From a virus, in IMG/VR virus record IMGVR_UViG_3300042340_000194, positions 1 to 64,000 of that record: 64,000 bases of DNA. One strand, written 5' to 3'. The notes under the pieces are model-generated. The model was not told the DNA's origin. It saw nothing but the letters and a program-made list of their open reading frames with translations, and made no database searches. A program made the translations under genes and the position numbers. Of this stretch, positions 34,201 to 43,176 are shown piece after piece; the first letter of the stretch is position 1; each line of letters begins with the position of its first letter.

Positions 34201-37200
34201 TTAGTTAGAGGAAGTGGCGGGCTCGGGGGGAACTGTCTTAGCTCCGGTGGCATTCTGCTGTACTTCAGCTCGCAGGGATTTACTACTACGCTTTACCTTG
34301 TTAGGATCGTAACCTCCGTACCATACATCAATCATACGATCTTCAATTTCTGAGCGTAGTTGAAGTAGTGCTTGCTGCTTATTTGTGCTAAGAGCTTTGA
34401 TATACCGACTTTTAACATCTCTACTTTTATTACCAAATAAAACTTGTAGATCACCCTCTATTGGTTTATCGCTGGCTATACGCCATACCATTTCATTAGT
34501 CAACTCCTTTGAGCGGGCACGGTCCACTGTTAAATAACTGTGTGCCTCTTTCTGTAACTGCTTATCTAATAAATAACTATCACCAGCCTTAAAGTATTTT
34601 CTCCAGTTAGCCCCAAACTCTGGGTTATTAGGATCAATTTTTTCGCTAAGTCCATGAGGAATATTATTATTCTGTAACATGCGCACCGGACTGCTAGCGA
34701 ACGCACGTTTACCCATAGTTGCGTAAAACACATCTCCTTTGCTGACCCATGTTCGCATATTCTCATCTGTATGATTAAACACCCCGAAAGTGGGGCCTGC
34801 TACATTAACAACTTTGACATCTCTATAACCCATTTCGGCTAGAATAGCTAATGTTTCCGACGCCACATTTCCCCCATTGCTGTAGGCTAGCATGTGGACA
34901 GGCTTGCCGGTTAACCGCCGTTGTGCTGCGACAAAAGCTGCTGCACGTACTGCATCAGGATTAAACCCACGAGTTTCTATATTACCTCGCAAATAATCCA
35001 TCTGCTTAAACGCATTCTTCATCTCTATACCCATAGTAACCGGCTTCTGAGCTACTTTAGGGAGCATACCTATGCGGGCTTTCCGCGTCTTCATGTCTAG
35101 ATCGTCGGCACCTTGCTTAATAGGTTGGGAGATTTTGTTAGCAAAAGGGAGTATATCATGCTCGCCCCAGATCTCCCGAAAAGCTCCACCTTCAGCCATC
35201 AAATGACTACCTTGACCACGCTTAGTAAAAGTACCATCGTCTGCATAAGAAAGCATGACCACTGCGCCTTTGCTATTCTGTGTTTGCCCGTAAAATGCTG
35301 GGGTATTGTCCATACCACTAAACCCAGTATCATATCCTTTATCTTTGAAGTTGTAAGTAGATGCTTCAAACGGAGTAACGTCTTTGACATCCTTACCTAA
35401 ACGCTTCGCCGCTTTTTCGTTAAACTCGCGCACCATATCCTTAGCCATAGCCTCGGCGTCTATAGCAGATCTGGACACATTTCTCCTATAGGCGAATACC
35501 TGCTGAGATTTCACCCCGAGTGCGAGCCCTACGGCTGTGGCAGCCACTGCTCCAGCACCGATAGCCACATTACGGAGAGTATTGTCCTTATCTTTTGGGA
35601 TTGCTGCAGATTGCCCACCTCCGCCAGAAGCGGCTTGAGCGGCCAATGTTTTCTTAGAGCAGTTCCTATTATCAGGAATACCGGATTTACCGCAGCGCTT
35701 GTCCTGCCTAATAGTCGCAGCGAAAGCCTGGAAATAAGCATCACCGCGCTCGGGGGGCTTTCTTGCTTCCATGCGGCGGCGCTGGATTACTACGCGGGCA
35801 GCCGCCTCCGCTGACTTCTGGTTTTTATATAAAGGCTTGCCATTAGGCAATGTCCTATCCATTAGGGCTTTAAGCACGTCTAGATAAGACTGCTGCTCCT
35901 CTACATTAGTAAATTTGAAACTCTCCCTAGCCCGTCGAGGACGGTTCATCGGAGGTATCGGCGGAATAGCTCTACCGGTACGTGTGTTTAGCTCATTAGG
36001 GGGTCTTATTTGAAGCCCTTCGAATGCACCGGTCCCCCTGAGTATTGTCAAAGCTTCGGAAGGGTCTTTGATCGGCCTACCTGCGTGCTCTGAGGCAGCC
36101 TTTTGGATAGTCAGGCTCGGGGCAGACCATATCGTATTGACACTGGCGGGAAAGCCATTAGTTTGGAAATAATGCTGGTTAACTAGATCCGCAGAGTATG
36201 GGCCTTTAACCGCCTGCCTACCTGCTGTAGGGTAGAGCCGCGTAGCAAAGAACTCCGCATGCCCCTGCATCGCGTTCTGCATTACTGGGTATTGGTCTAG
36301 AGGTACGGATTTCCTTAAGCCTGTTGGCCCATAGACTTTAGGTAAAGAGTTAATAATAGACTCGTAGAAAGTATCATAGCTTGAGATTGTCTTACCATAG
36401 ATAGTTCTTGCTGTGCCAATTGCTCGGAAATTGGGGTGCAGCGTACCTAGGAGCTGGCTACGGGCTTGTTCTCTGGCTGCTGGGGTTAGCTGTTGAGCAT
36501 CGAGCAGCGTGTTAGCTAAGCTATGGCGATCTTCTAATTTACCTAGGTTAAAGCCCCGGTCTTTCGCGTAATTAGTCAACGTTTTATGCTCAGCATCCAA
36601 TTGATCTGCGATCTGCTGCACCAGCTTCACGCCTGACACTTCAGCCCCGCCAGTCACCTTGTAATGAGTTCTGAGGAAATCCTCCCCCGAGAGCGTCGCG
36701 AATTGATAACCGTCACCGACTCTATAGATTTGCTGCTCTTTCAAGCGTGGCGTGCTCCACATCGCTTTGTATGAGGCTTTATGCCACTCACCAAAGTCTG
36801 TGTAGGCGCTAGGACTTACATTTTTAACCCGCTGGCCGACAGCCGAAAATGGGGAATAGTCTAAAGGACTGGTTTTAAGAATATCAGAAGTATCGGGTAA
36901 TCCGTAGTTTCTACCAGCTACTGCTCCTACGCCATTGCGACGGCGCACTAATTCAGCGACAGCATTACGAGCTTCAGTTTTGGTACGCGCACGCGCCGGA
37001 TGTAGATCTAGCACCGAATGCAGTGCATTACTTACACTGTCATCAATGTTTTTACCAATACCTTCCCTGTAGCTGCGGATATTGCTTAAGATGCCGTGGG
37101 CACGAACTCCTCCCCCGAGTACGGCAAGAGCTACACCGATGCCTATAGACCCTTGAACTAGAGCAGCTTGTAGTTCTTTTTTCTTCTTAAGATCTTGAGG

Positions 37201-37515
37201 GGATGCTTTAACAGCACCGCGAATGACGGCTTTTCTACCGCCTTCTAATTCTGAGAAGTTACCAGTAGTTATGCCTTTTCTAAGGCGACCGAGCCCTCTT
37301 TGTGTGCTGGCGAGTGCAGCTAATGGATCACTACCTCTTCCCGCAGCTTTTAAATGTCCATCACCGCCTTCCCCCTTTAGCCGGCAATCCCATTCAGGAG
37401 GAATGCAGCGAGATCCACAACGCCGATTAGGCGGCTTACACGCAATGGTGTTTCGAGTCTTAGCGTCGATCCTCGATTGAGTAATCAGGAAAGTAGCCGT
37501 ACGAATGTTGGTCAT
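34201..37515 (-). CDS. two-module virion-type protein with lipase-like domain
   Basis: This 1104-residue protein contains two successive cassettes. Module one starts with a Cys motif (ACKPPNRRCGSRCIPPEWDC, about 26-45), then a hydrophobic stretch (about 117-140) and an unrecognised domain to about 590. Module two starts with IRQDKRCGKSGIPDNRNC (C608 and C619), a hydrophobic segment (about 645-668), then a lipase-like alpha/beta-hydrolase. Its nucleophile elbow is LAYSNGGNVAS (Ser-Asn-Gly-Gly, around residue 885), with a possible catalytic Asp in SKGD and a His downstream. The gene lies directly after the portal, where head-morphogenesis proteins usually sit, but I cannot recognise a MuF domain. 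It starts at ATG 37515, overlapping the portal stop. Confidence 0.72.
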   Translation of the reverse strand: MTNIRTATFLITQSRIDAKTRNTIACKPPNRRCGSRCIPPEWDCRLKGEGGDGHLKAAGRGSDPLAALASTQRGLGRLRKGITTGNFSELEGGRKAVIRGAVKASPQDLKKKKELQAALVQGSIGIGVALAVLGGGVRAHGILSNIRSYREGIGKNIDDSVSNALHSVLDLHPARARTKTEARNAVAELVRRRNGVGAVAGRNYGLPDTSDILKTSPLDYSPFSAVGQRVKNVSPSAYTDFGEWHKASYKAMWSTPRLKEQQIYRVGDGYQFATLSGEDFLRTHYKVTGGAEVSGVKLVQQIADQLDAEHKTLTNYAKDRGFNLGKLEDRHSLANTLLDAQQLTPAAREQARSQLLGTLHPNFRAIGTARTIYGKTISSYDTFYESIINSLPKVYGPTGLRKSVPLDQYPVMQNAMQGHAEFFATRLYPTAGRQAVKGPYSADLVNQHYFQTNGFPASVNTIWSAPSLTIQKAASEHAGRPIKDPSEALTILRGTGAFEGLQIRPPNELNTRTGRAIPPIPPMNRPRRARESFKFTNVEEQQSYLDVLKALMDRTLPNGKPLYKNQKSAEAAARVVIQRRRMEARKPPERGDAYFQAFAATIRQDKRCGKSGIPDNRNCSKKTLAAQAASGGGGQSAAIPKDKDNTLRNVAIGAGAVAATAVGLALGVKSQQVFAYRRNVSRSAIDAEAMAKDMVREFNEKAAKRLGKDVKDVTPFEASTYNFKDKGYDTGFSGMDNTPAFYGQTQNSKGAVVMLSYADDGTFTKRGQGSHLMAEGGAFREIWGEHDILPFANKISQPIKQGADDLDMKTRKARIGMLPKVAQKPVTMGIEMKNAFKQMDYLRGNIETRGFNPDAVRAAAFVAAQRRLTGKPVHMLAYSNGGNVASETLAILAEMGYRDVKVVNVAGPTFGVFNHTDENMRTWVSKGDVFYATMGKRAFASSPVRMLQNNNIPHGLSEKIDPNNPEFGANWRKYFKAGDSYLLDKQLQKEAHSYLTVDRARSKELTNEMVWRIASDKPIEGDLQVLFGNKSRDVKSRYIKALSTNKQQALLQLRSEIEDRMIDVWYGGYDPNKVKRSSKSLRAEVQQNATGAKTVPPEPATSSN

Positions 37516-39377
37516 TTAACGTCCTCGGGGGCGGGCTTGAGCGTGAAGATCGTCTGCTCGGGTAGAAAAGCCGCTAAGCCTTTCCTAGCAGCCCGGAGCG
37601 AGGCATAGCCAGTAACCTGCGGGCCAGGGAGGATCGCCCCATCGAGCTTAATGGTGGAGTTGAGCAGGGCATAGCGCCGGGATCGGCTGGGCCCGAGCAA
37701 CACCAGGCCGCCAATATCCGGGCCTGTTGCGTCGTTCCGGGTAGTGGTCCCCACCGGATAGCCCAGGCTGGCGCCGTCTTGATGCTTGATCACGTCGATG
37801 GTCAAGCCCAGAGCCTCGTAGCTGTCGGTCTTGGGCGCGGGCTTCGCCGGTTGAGACTCTTGAGACGCAGGTTGAGACTGGCCAGGGACCTCGCCGCCCT
37901 CGGGGGGAATCGGCTGGCCGTCTGGTCCTAAACCCTGCGCCTGGAATGCTTGTGCTTGTAACTGATTCATATTGTTCTCAAACATGCTATCCTCTTGCAT
38001 TTGTAGCTGGGCAGATACGTTCTCGTCCAGCACAGTCTCAATACTGTATTCCGCTGAGCCGTAGCGATTATTTCTAATTTCTATAGGACTTAGCACTCTT
38101 AATGCTGCATAAATATTGTCTATTTCAGCTCTGGACTTCTGTACAGCGAGCTTCTCCGTGGCGGTCTCAACGAACACCGAGGGGAACGAAATTTCCCACG
38201 ATTCTGGTGGGGTGCCCCGCATGGGACTGTCCTTGGCCCGCATGAAAAGCTCAAAAATATCGGAAATAGGGTCTTGGCAATAGACAGTCTGCCAGTCCTC
38301 TACTAGAGAGGCCCATACTCGCTCTTCAAACCGCCCTTCTTTCCCGAGGCCGCCAGGACTGGTGCCCATTAGAATTGACGCAGGCCAACCAGTAGTAGCC
38401 TGCATGTACTCAGCAAAAGGTGCGGTGGCTTGCGCCATGTTACTGAGGGATCTTTCAGCAAAGCCTATCTCTTCATTCGCGTCTATTAAGAATCCTCCAT
38501 AGGAGGATCTAGACATGTTGTTTATTTCCATGCGTTTCATCACCTGATTAGCGTTACCGGCTCTCACCATCTCCATTAACCCTGGCACTTTATGCCAAAA
38601 CAAAGAAGAGTCTGTAACACTAGAAGATAATCCTCTAATGGACGTTTCATACAGTTTCCATGAATCCCATACTACTTGTAATGGTGCTTGGCCCCAGCCT
38701 TGTTGTTGTTGGCGCTGTCGCCAGGGTAGGTACAGTCCATCAAAGCGGCTAACTCTAGTGTGATGGATACGCATATTTGTTACAGGGCTTTTCTGGTTCT
38801 CGTCTAATTTTTGATTAGTAGTAATTCTGTACATCTCGGGTTTGGAGTAGTCCATAACGGACACGTCCATGGGAAATATTTCGTGGCGTGATAACGCACA
38901 CAGCCCACGAATACCACGAATGCGGTCGTAGTTTACAGGTGTTTCCGGGTCTTCGTTGCCATCATCAACTAGAGCGACAATGACCGATCCGCCGTAGAGG
39001 CGTTGAAGGCGGACAGCTTCGGCATACACCCGGTGGAATTTCAACTGTTTAAGGTAGGCTTCAAAATCTGTGATCTGGTCAATCTCTTGGGAAGCTTTCC
39101 GGCCTCCTAGTTTAATTGTGACACGATGTTTGAGAACTTCATCGGCAATAGAATCGACAAAACGCCGGGGTAGTCCTACGGAGTAAAGAGCTTCGAGTTC
39201 TGGATGAGAGAGTAGATAGCTAGTCCGTATGCTTGTTGATTGGCTTCGGTCTTTACCTGCTATTCCCATGCCTGTAAAGGCATTGACTAAAGCTCCATCT
39301 GTACGCATGCCATCAGCATCGCTACGATTGCCGATAGCGACGGAATTATCGGGAGCTTCGGGAGATACTGATTTCAA
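37512..39377 (-). CDS. portal protein with C-terminal extension
   Basis: This 621-residue protein matches DUF1073-type portals: PELEALYSVGLPRRFVDSIA (about 58-77), VRLQRLYGGSVIVALVDDG (about 122-140), HHTRVSRFDGLYLPWRQR, and TGWPASILMGTSPGGLGKEG followed by an E-R helix. It forms the dodecameric DNA gate. A Gln/Pro-rich linker (about 470-525) leads to an unrecognised domain of about 95 residues with TRNDATGPDIGGLVLLGPSR. The longest frame starts at TTG 39377; ATG 39308 (MRTDGALVNAF) is a credible alternative. The order small terminase, large terminase, portal is standard. Confidence 0.9.
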   Translation of the reverse strand: MKSVSPEAPDNSVAIGNRSDADGMRTDGALVNAFTGMGIAGKDRSQSTSIRTSYLLSHPELEALYSVGLPRRFVDSIADEVLKHRVTIKLGGRKASQEIDQITDFEAYLKQLKFHRVYAEAVRLQRLYGGSVIVALVDDGNEDPETPVNYDRIRGIRGLCALSRHEIFPMDVSVMDYSKPEMYRITTNQKLDENQKSPVTNMRIHHTRVSRFDGLYLPWRQRQQQQGWGQAPLQVVWDSWKLYETSIRGLSSSVTDSSLFWHKVPGLMEMVRAGNANQVMKRMEINNMSRSSYGGFLIDANEEIGFAERSLSNMAQATAPFAEYMQATTGWPASILMGTSPGGLGKEGRFEERVWASLVEDWQTVYCQDPISDIFELFMRAKDSPMRGTPPESWEISFPSVFVETATEKLAVQKSRAEIDNIYAALRVLSPIEIRNNRYGSAEYSIETVLDENVSAQLQMQEDSMFENNMNQLQAQAFQAQGLGPDGQPIPPEGGEVPGQSQPASQESQPAKPAPKTDSYEALGLTIDVIKHQDGASLGYPVGTTTRNDATGPDIGGLVLLGPSRSRRYALLNSTIKLDGAILPGPQVTGYASLRAARKGLAAFLPEQTIFTLKPAPEDVK

Positions 39378-39438
39378 GCGCGGTCCTGCCTGCTTTCAGT
39401 GTAGCGACGGCCTCGGGGGGCGACAAGAGATGAGGGTC

Positions 39439-39578
39439 TTTTCATAGAGATGGAGGTTTTTTAATAGAGATGAGGGGTGGTTTTTCATAGAGATGGAGCT
39501 TTTTTCATAGAGTCCAGGGGTTTTTAAGAGAGTTGGGGGTATTTTCATAGAGTCCAGGGTTTTTTAAGAAATCCAGCA
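39439..39578. repeat. degenerate tandem repeat with phased T-tracts between portal and terminase
   Basis: About seven units of 18-24 bases follow one another in the 231-base portal-terminase gap. Each has a run of 4-6 T, then CATAGAG or AAGAGAG, then ATGGAGG, TCCAGGG or similar. T-runs begin at 39439, 39457, 39481, 39500, 39521, 39542 and 39560, so they recur about every two helical turns and should bend the DNA. No gene is supported here. The place suggests a packaging (pac or cos) recognition element or a regulatory region. Confidence 0.72.
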
Positions 39579-39608
39579 ATATATGTACATTTTTCGCGTA
39601 GCACGCGC

Positions 39609-41105
39609 TCAGGCCGCCTTGAGGAAGCCCAGGAGATCGACGGATCCGGGGGCCGCCATGGCTGCCAGAGCCACACCCATCACCGTGTCATCGTGGGCCG
39701 ACCCCCCTGCCCCCCGCTTTCCGTGGTCATCCCGGCGGAATGCTCGATGCTCAGCAGCAATGATCCCATCAGGGAATATTAGGTCATCATCCTCCATCAT
39801 AAAGAGAGTTCTGTCGGTTATTGCGTTTTTGATGGGATCAGACATATAGACTAGCTCTATTTCAGTCCCCATGGATTGCAGTGCAAGCGCCTCCGCTATG
39901 ACAATGCCCATGGAGTTCTTCTCTACTATGATTTTAGAAGGTAGAAAATTCTCTATCAACTCTTTTACTTTGGCTAAGCTGTACGGGGAGGATTTGTAGT
40001 GTTCCCGATACATGGCTGCCACGCGCCGTGGTTTAGAGGTTACGTCAAGCACTACAGCGGTGAAGTAGTCATTACCTCCTCCGTTGGGATCCACTCCCAT
40101 GGAGTAGATGCGGTTTGCCATACCGCATTCATCGAAGGAACCTTTAGCACATTTTTTGACTAACAGGCTGTCATATATGGCAGATGCGGTAGCACCGAAT
40201 TTAAGCTCAAATTCCGCCGCCCATTGGTTTAGTGTTAGCTTCTCTTGTTTTCTATAAGTTGCTGGCCAGGTAGGATCTGCACCATACTGTGGGTGCATTG
40301 AGTAATGAAGCGCTACCCGTGCCCATCCGTCCGCTTCCCCGGCTTTGTTTAGAAGGGCTTGAAGGCCTATTAGATCACGACGTTCTACATAGTCATACCA
40401 GTCGGAGGGGAGGCCCGTTGTCCACATTTCGCCGAACCAGTCTGACTCCATGTCTGGAGTAGAGACTATGATCACTTTCCCGGCTTTGCCTAACTTCATC
40501 AGTGAAGGGCTGGCTCCTTGATATAAATCTTTTACTCCGTCGATAAAGGCGGCTTCGTCGAGGAAGAGTACAGAACAGGCTGGGATACCACGAACGCCCC
40601 GACCTGTAGGAGCTAAGAAATGTAGAGTGCCTCGCCCTTTCCAGGATAGCCGCTTAGTGCTATCCGATAGCCATGTTAATGACTCACCTTGGAGGGATTC
40701 CGCCATGAAGCGGACCCGTATAGCTAGCTCCTCGGAGTCCTTGCCTGTTTTTGAGACAATTACGGCAGTAAAGCCGGGTTCTGTTAATGCCCTGTTTAAT
40801 AGATAATTACAGATAACTTCCGATATGCCGATCTGCCTAGATTTGAGGACTTGAATCCGGCGAGAATTGTGGAGTATGCGTACAAATTCTTTCTGAAATT
40901 CATACGGCGCAAAGGGTTCAATCTTGGCACCGTCATCGTCACCAGTTTTGATCCAAGTAAGCGGCGCGAACTCCTCCCAGTTCTTTACAGGAGGTAACGA
41001 AGTTAGTAGCTTTGCACTGGCGTGATTAGCTGCTGCAGCTTCGCGCTGAGCTACCTTCTTCTCCAGTTGAGCCAGACGAGATTTGAGTGACGCTCCGGTT
41101 CTCAC
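39609..41105 (-). CDS. terminase large subunit
   Basis: This 498-residue DNA-packaging motor and nuclease has a Walker A variant SRQIGIS at about residues 86-92, Walker B with its catalytic Glu in VLFLDEAAF (about 178-186) and a coupling motif in VIIVSTPDMESDW. The C-terminal RNase H-like nuclease has its first Asp in SMGVDPNGGG and a late Asp in SAHDDTVMGVALA. It starts at GTG 41105, overlapping the small subunit stop as GTGA. Confidence 0.92.
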   Translation of the reverse strand: MRTGASLKSRLAQLEKKVAQREAAAANHASAKLLTSLPPVKNWEEFAPLTWIKTGDDDGAKIEPFAPYEFQKEFVRILHNSRRIQVLKSRQIGISEVICNYLLNRALTEPGFTAVIVSKTGKDSEELAIRVRFMAESLQGESLTWLSDSTKRLSWKGRGTLHFLAPTGRGVRGIPACSVLFLDEAAFIDGVKDLYQGASPSLMKLGKAGKVIIVSTPDMESDWFGEMWTTGLPSDWYDYVERRDLIGLQALLNKAGEADGWARVALHYSMHPQYGADPTWPATYRKQEKLTLNQWAAEFELKFGATASAIYDSLLVKKCAKGSFDECGMANRIYSMGVDPNGGGNDYFTAVVLDVTSKPRRVAAMYREHYKSSPYSLAKVKELIENFLPSKIIVEKNSMGIVIAEALALQSMGTEIELVYMSDPIKNAITDRTLFMMEDDDLIFPDGIIAAEHRAFRRDDHGKRGAGGSAHDDTVMGVALAAMAAPGSVDLLGFLKAA

Positions 41106-41581
41106 TCGGCCTCGGGGGGCGTAGCTTCCTCGACGGTTGCCGACTCAAGGTCAAGAAACGCCTGGCCTGTAACACCTGTGGTGGCGCTAGTGAGACGTTC
41201 AATGCGCTCTTCGAGTTTTTTGATTATGGCTTCCGTCTCTCGCTGTTCTCTGTAGACATTAGCGGACGCCATTATGGTCGATGCTGCCCTGATTCTATCG
41301 GCTTTTAGCGCTGTGTTATCGTTCATAATCGTCTTGAGCACATTTAGGCATTCAGGTATTAACCCAACACCTTGTGTTCCGCTAATATCGGTCCTCTCTT
41401 GGATCCGGCGGGTCAGGCCGGTCATGAACACAGCGGTGTTCCTCCAGTTGTGGACCGTTTTGGGGTCCACCTTAGCGATCCTGGCGGCTTCGCCTAGAGT
41501 ATGGCCTTCCGCAATGGCCTCCGCGCAGATGATCTGCTTTGCGGTGAGTCCTTCATTGTTTACTGGGCGCTGAGCAACCAC
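41102..41581 (-). CDS. terminase small subunit
   Basis: This 159-residue protein has an N-terminal helix-turn-helix (LTAKQIICAEAIAEGHTLGE then AARIAKVDPKTVHNWRNT, about 13-50), which would bind the packaging site. A helical oligomerisation region follows and ends in an acidic tail. It lies directly before the large subunit and is coupled to it. The start is GTG 41581. The 113-base gap upstream shows a short inverted repeat (GATAG/CTATC) but no convincing promoter. Confidence 0.85.
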   Translation of the reverse strand: MVAQRPVNNEGLTAKQIICAEAIAEGHTLGEAARIAKVDPKTVHNWRNTAVFMTGLTRRIQERTDISGTQGVGLIPECLNVLKTIMNDNTALKADRIRAASTIMASANVYREQRETEAIIKKLEERIERLTSATTGVTGQAFLDLESATVEEATPPEAE

Positions 41582-41694
41582 TGGGGGTATGGGCGAAGCC
41601 GGAGAGATAGGCAGAGTCTATCTAAGGGTGCCAGAAATTACCGCAGATTGCCGGGTTTTTCCACCGGAGGCGGAGAAGTGGCGTGGTAGTAAGC

Positions 41695-42111
41695 TCATGT
41701 CGATGTCTGCTCGTGGGGATCAGTAGCGAACATCCACGGTGCAAATTCCTTTAGCAGAGCTTCCGCTACATTAGGTTTTATCTGTCGTACCATCCTCTCT
41801 ATCAACCCTTCTACCAACTCCTCAATAAAAACATCAATATCGTCGTTGTATATGGATTCCACCCTATCCATATCTACACGAAGGGCGAACTTTACTTGTT
41901 CGTATATCGGATGATCTCGACCAGACTGGACGATCACCATATATGTGTTGTCTATTGGTTGTTTAACATCGCACATTACTAATGGGAAGTTTTGCGTTAC
42001 TTCGTGTGCCACCCGGTAGGGTAGAAAGGCGGGCAGCGGGGCAGGGTTAGAAAACGGGAAAGCGATGGCGGGCATGGTTAGGATCCAATAAGGTTTGCTC
42101 GGCGGTCCCAT
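41695..42111 (-). CDS. hypothetical protein
   Basis: This 138-residue protein has an internal ATG option at 42075 (MPAIAFPF), which avoids the overlap with the upstream gene and may be the true start. The middle is beta-rich (NTYMVIVQSGRDHPIYEQVKF). A helical acidic part follows (DVFIEELVEGLIERMVRQ). No family is recognised. It is the first gene upstream of the terminase pair. Confidence 0.6.
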   Translation of the reverse strand: MGPPSKPYWILTMPAIAFPFSNPAPLPAFLPYRVAHEVTQNFPLVMCDVKQPIDNTYMVIVQSGRDHPIYEQVKFALRVDMDRVESIYNDDIDVFIEELVEGLIERMVRQIKPNVAEALLKEFAPWMFATDPHEQTST

Positions 42112-42359
42112 CTCTTGCGCACGTCACGGGTACGTTTAGCAAGATCAGTTCCTAGTGGGGCTTCATCTGATACCTGTGCTAAACATTTAACGCAATATAT
42201 CATAACCACGTCAGTAGGGTCATTAAGTTTGATGCTGACAAAAAGCTTATCCTTAATGGTTAGACGTTTTCGGATGACGAATTTACCCTTCCCGCCACAG
42301 AATGGGCAAGGCTTGACAGCTATCAATGGTTTAGCAGGGACTCTCGCATTCGGTGGCAT
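42078..42359 (-). CDS. Lar-like zinc-ribbon protein (possible restriction alleviation)
   Basis: This 93-residue protein has the layout of Lar-type proteins: KPCPFCGGKGKF (Cys pair about 18-21), then VMIYCVKCLAQVSD (second Cys pair about 53-56) and a closing A-x-R-x5-WDRRANL, close to the usual AWNRR. Lar from prophage Rac relieves type I restriction in E. coli, but most homologues are untested. It is a small accessory gene near MazG. Confidence 0.72.
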   Translation of the reverse strand: MPPNARVPAKPLIAVKPCPFCGGKGKFVIRKRLTIKDKLFVSIKLNDPTDVVMIYCVKCLAQVSDEAPLGTDLAKRTRDVRKRWDRRANLIGS

Positions 42360-42418
42360 GGGATCAAGCGGGCTCGGGGGTCACAGGGGCTGTCTCAGTA
42401 TGAGTCTCATGGGACTCC

Positions 42419-42985
42419 TCATCGGTTGTCACCGCTCCCGCCCAGTTGGCCGCGCTTCTGGCGGTCTTGAGTCTTTTGGATATTGGCCTTAGCTATTGCG
42501 TCAAGACTTAGTCCTAGTTCAGTGGCTAGTTGGGTCAGATACCAGAGGACATCACCTAATTCTAGTTTGATTGCTGCTATGGTATCGGCGTGGAATTGTC
42601 CGTTATGATCACGGAGAACTTTTTTAATCTTCTCAGCAACTTCTCCGGTTTCACCGCATAAGCCTAGTGCGCAGTAGATGATGGAGTTCTTGTCGGGGTA
42701 GACCGCAGTCTCTGATGACGTTATTTGGTAGTCTGTGAAAGTCATTAACTCCATGAGTTGTGGTGATTGCGGTGATGGGGGTTCTGAGATGAGTCCTGAG
42801 CGTTGGAGTTGGGCCTGGAGAAGCTCATCACTGCCGGGTTCGTCATTAGTGACTTGAAACACGCATGAAGACTTATCCTGACATGTTTCGCGCAAGAAGA
42901 TTTTAGCCGCATGTTCGGGTGAAGCCTCGTGGCGGTGGTGATACCTTTCACGAGTGACGTCACAGACAACGCATTTAATGATCAT
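42419..42985 (-). CDS. mazG: MazG-like nucleotide pyrophosphohydrolase with N-terminal zinc-type extension
   Basis: This 188-residue protein carries a MazG domain in residues about 80-180: GLCGETGEVAEKIKKVLRD supplies the E-x2-E metal motif, and LELGDVLWYLTQLATELG supplies E-x2-D. It would hydrolyse (d)NTPs or possibly (p)ppGpp. The first 45 residues carry CVVCDV, HHRH, SPEHAAK and a C-x-D segment that look like a small zinc-binding module joined to MazG. Phage MazG is common in cyanophages. It overlaps the upstream gene by four bases. Confidence 0.86.
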   Translation of the reverse strand: MIIKCVVCDVTRERYHHRHEASPEHAAKIFLRETCQDKSSCVFQVTNDEPGSDELLQAQLQRSGLISEPPSPQSPQLMELMTFTDYQITSSETAVYPDKNSIIYCALGLCGETGEVAEKIKKVLRDHNGQFHADTIAAIKLELGDVLWYLTQLATELGLSLDAIAKANIQKTQDRQKRGQLGGSGDNR

Positions 42986-43176
42986 GGGAATCTGGGTGGT
43001 AATGAATAATGGAGATGTCCGTTCTCAGGATAGCGGGTGATCTCGTCAGGATCGGCCTGCTGAAGCCAGGCCCACCAGTGAGCGCAGGCGACTAGGAAGG
43101 TCACTGGGTCATCTGGGAAGAGGGGATGATCATCCATGGACAGGGTGTAACAGGCTCGGGGGTAATACATCGTCAT
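42982..43176 (-). CDS. small aromatic-rich protein
   Basis: This 64-residue protein has a Trp/Ala-rich middle (FLVACAHWWAWLQQADPDE) and many His and Tyr residues. It is coupled to both neighbours by four-base overlaps, which supports translation. I do not recognise a family. An inner ATG (MDDHPLFPDD) is possible. Confidence 0.6.
   Translation of the reverse strand: MTMYYPRACYTLSMDDHPLFPDDPVTFLVACAHWWAWLQQADPDEITRYPENGHLHYSLPPRFP

Noticed and set aside
39439-39578. CRISPR array
   Set aside because: Units are degenerate and directly adjacent, without unique spacers of constant length.
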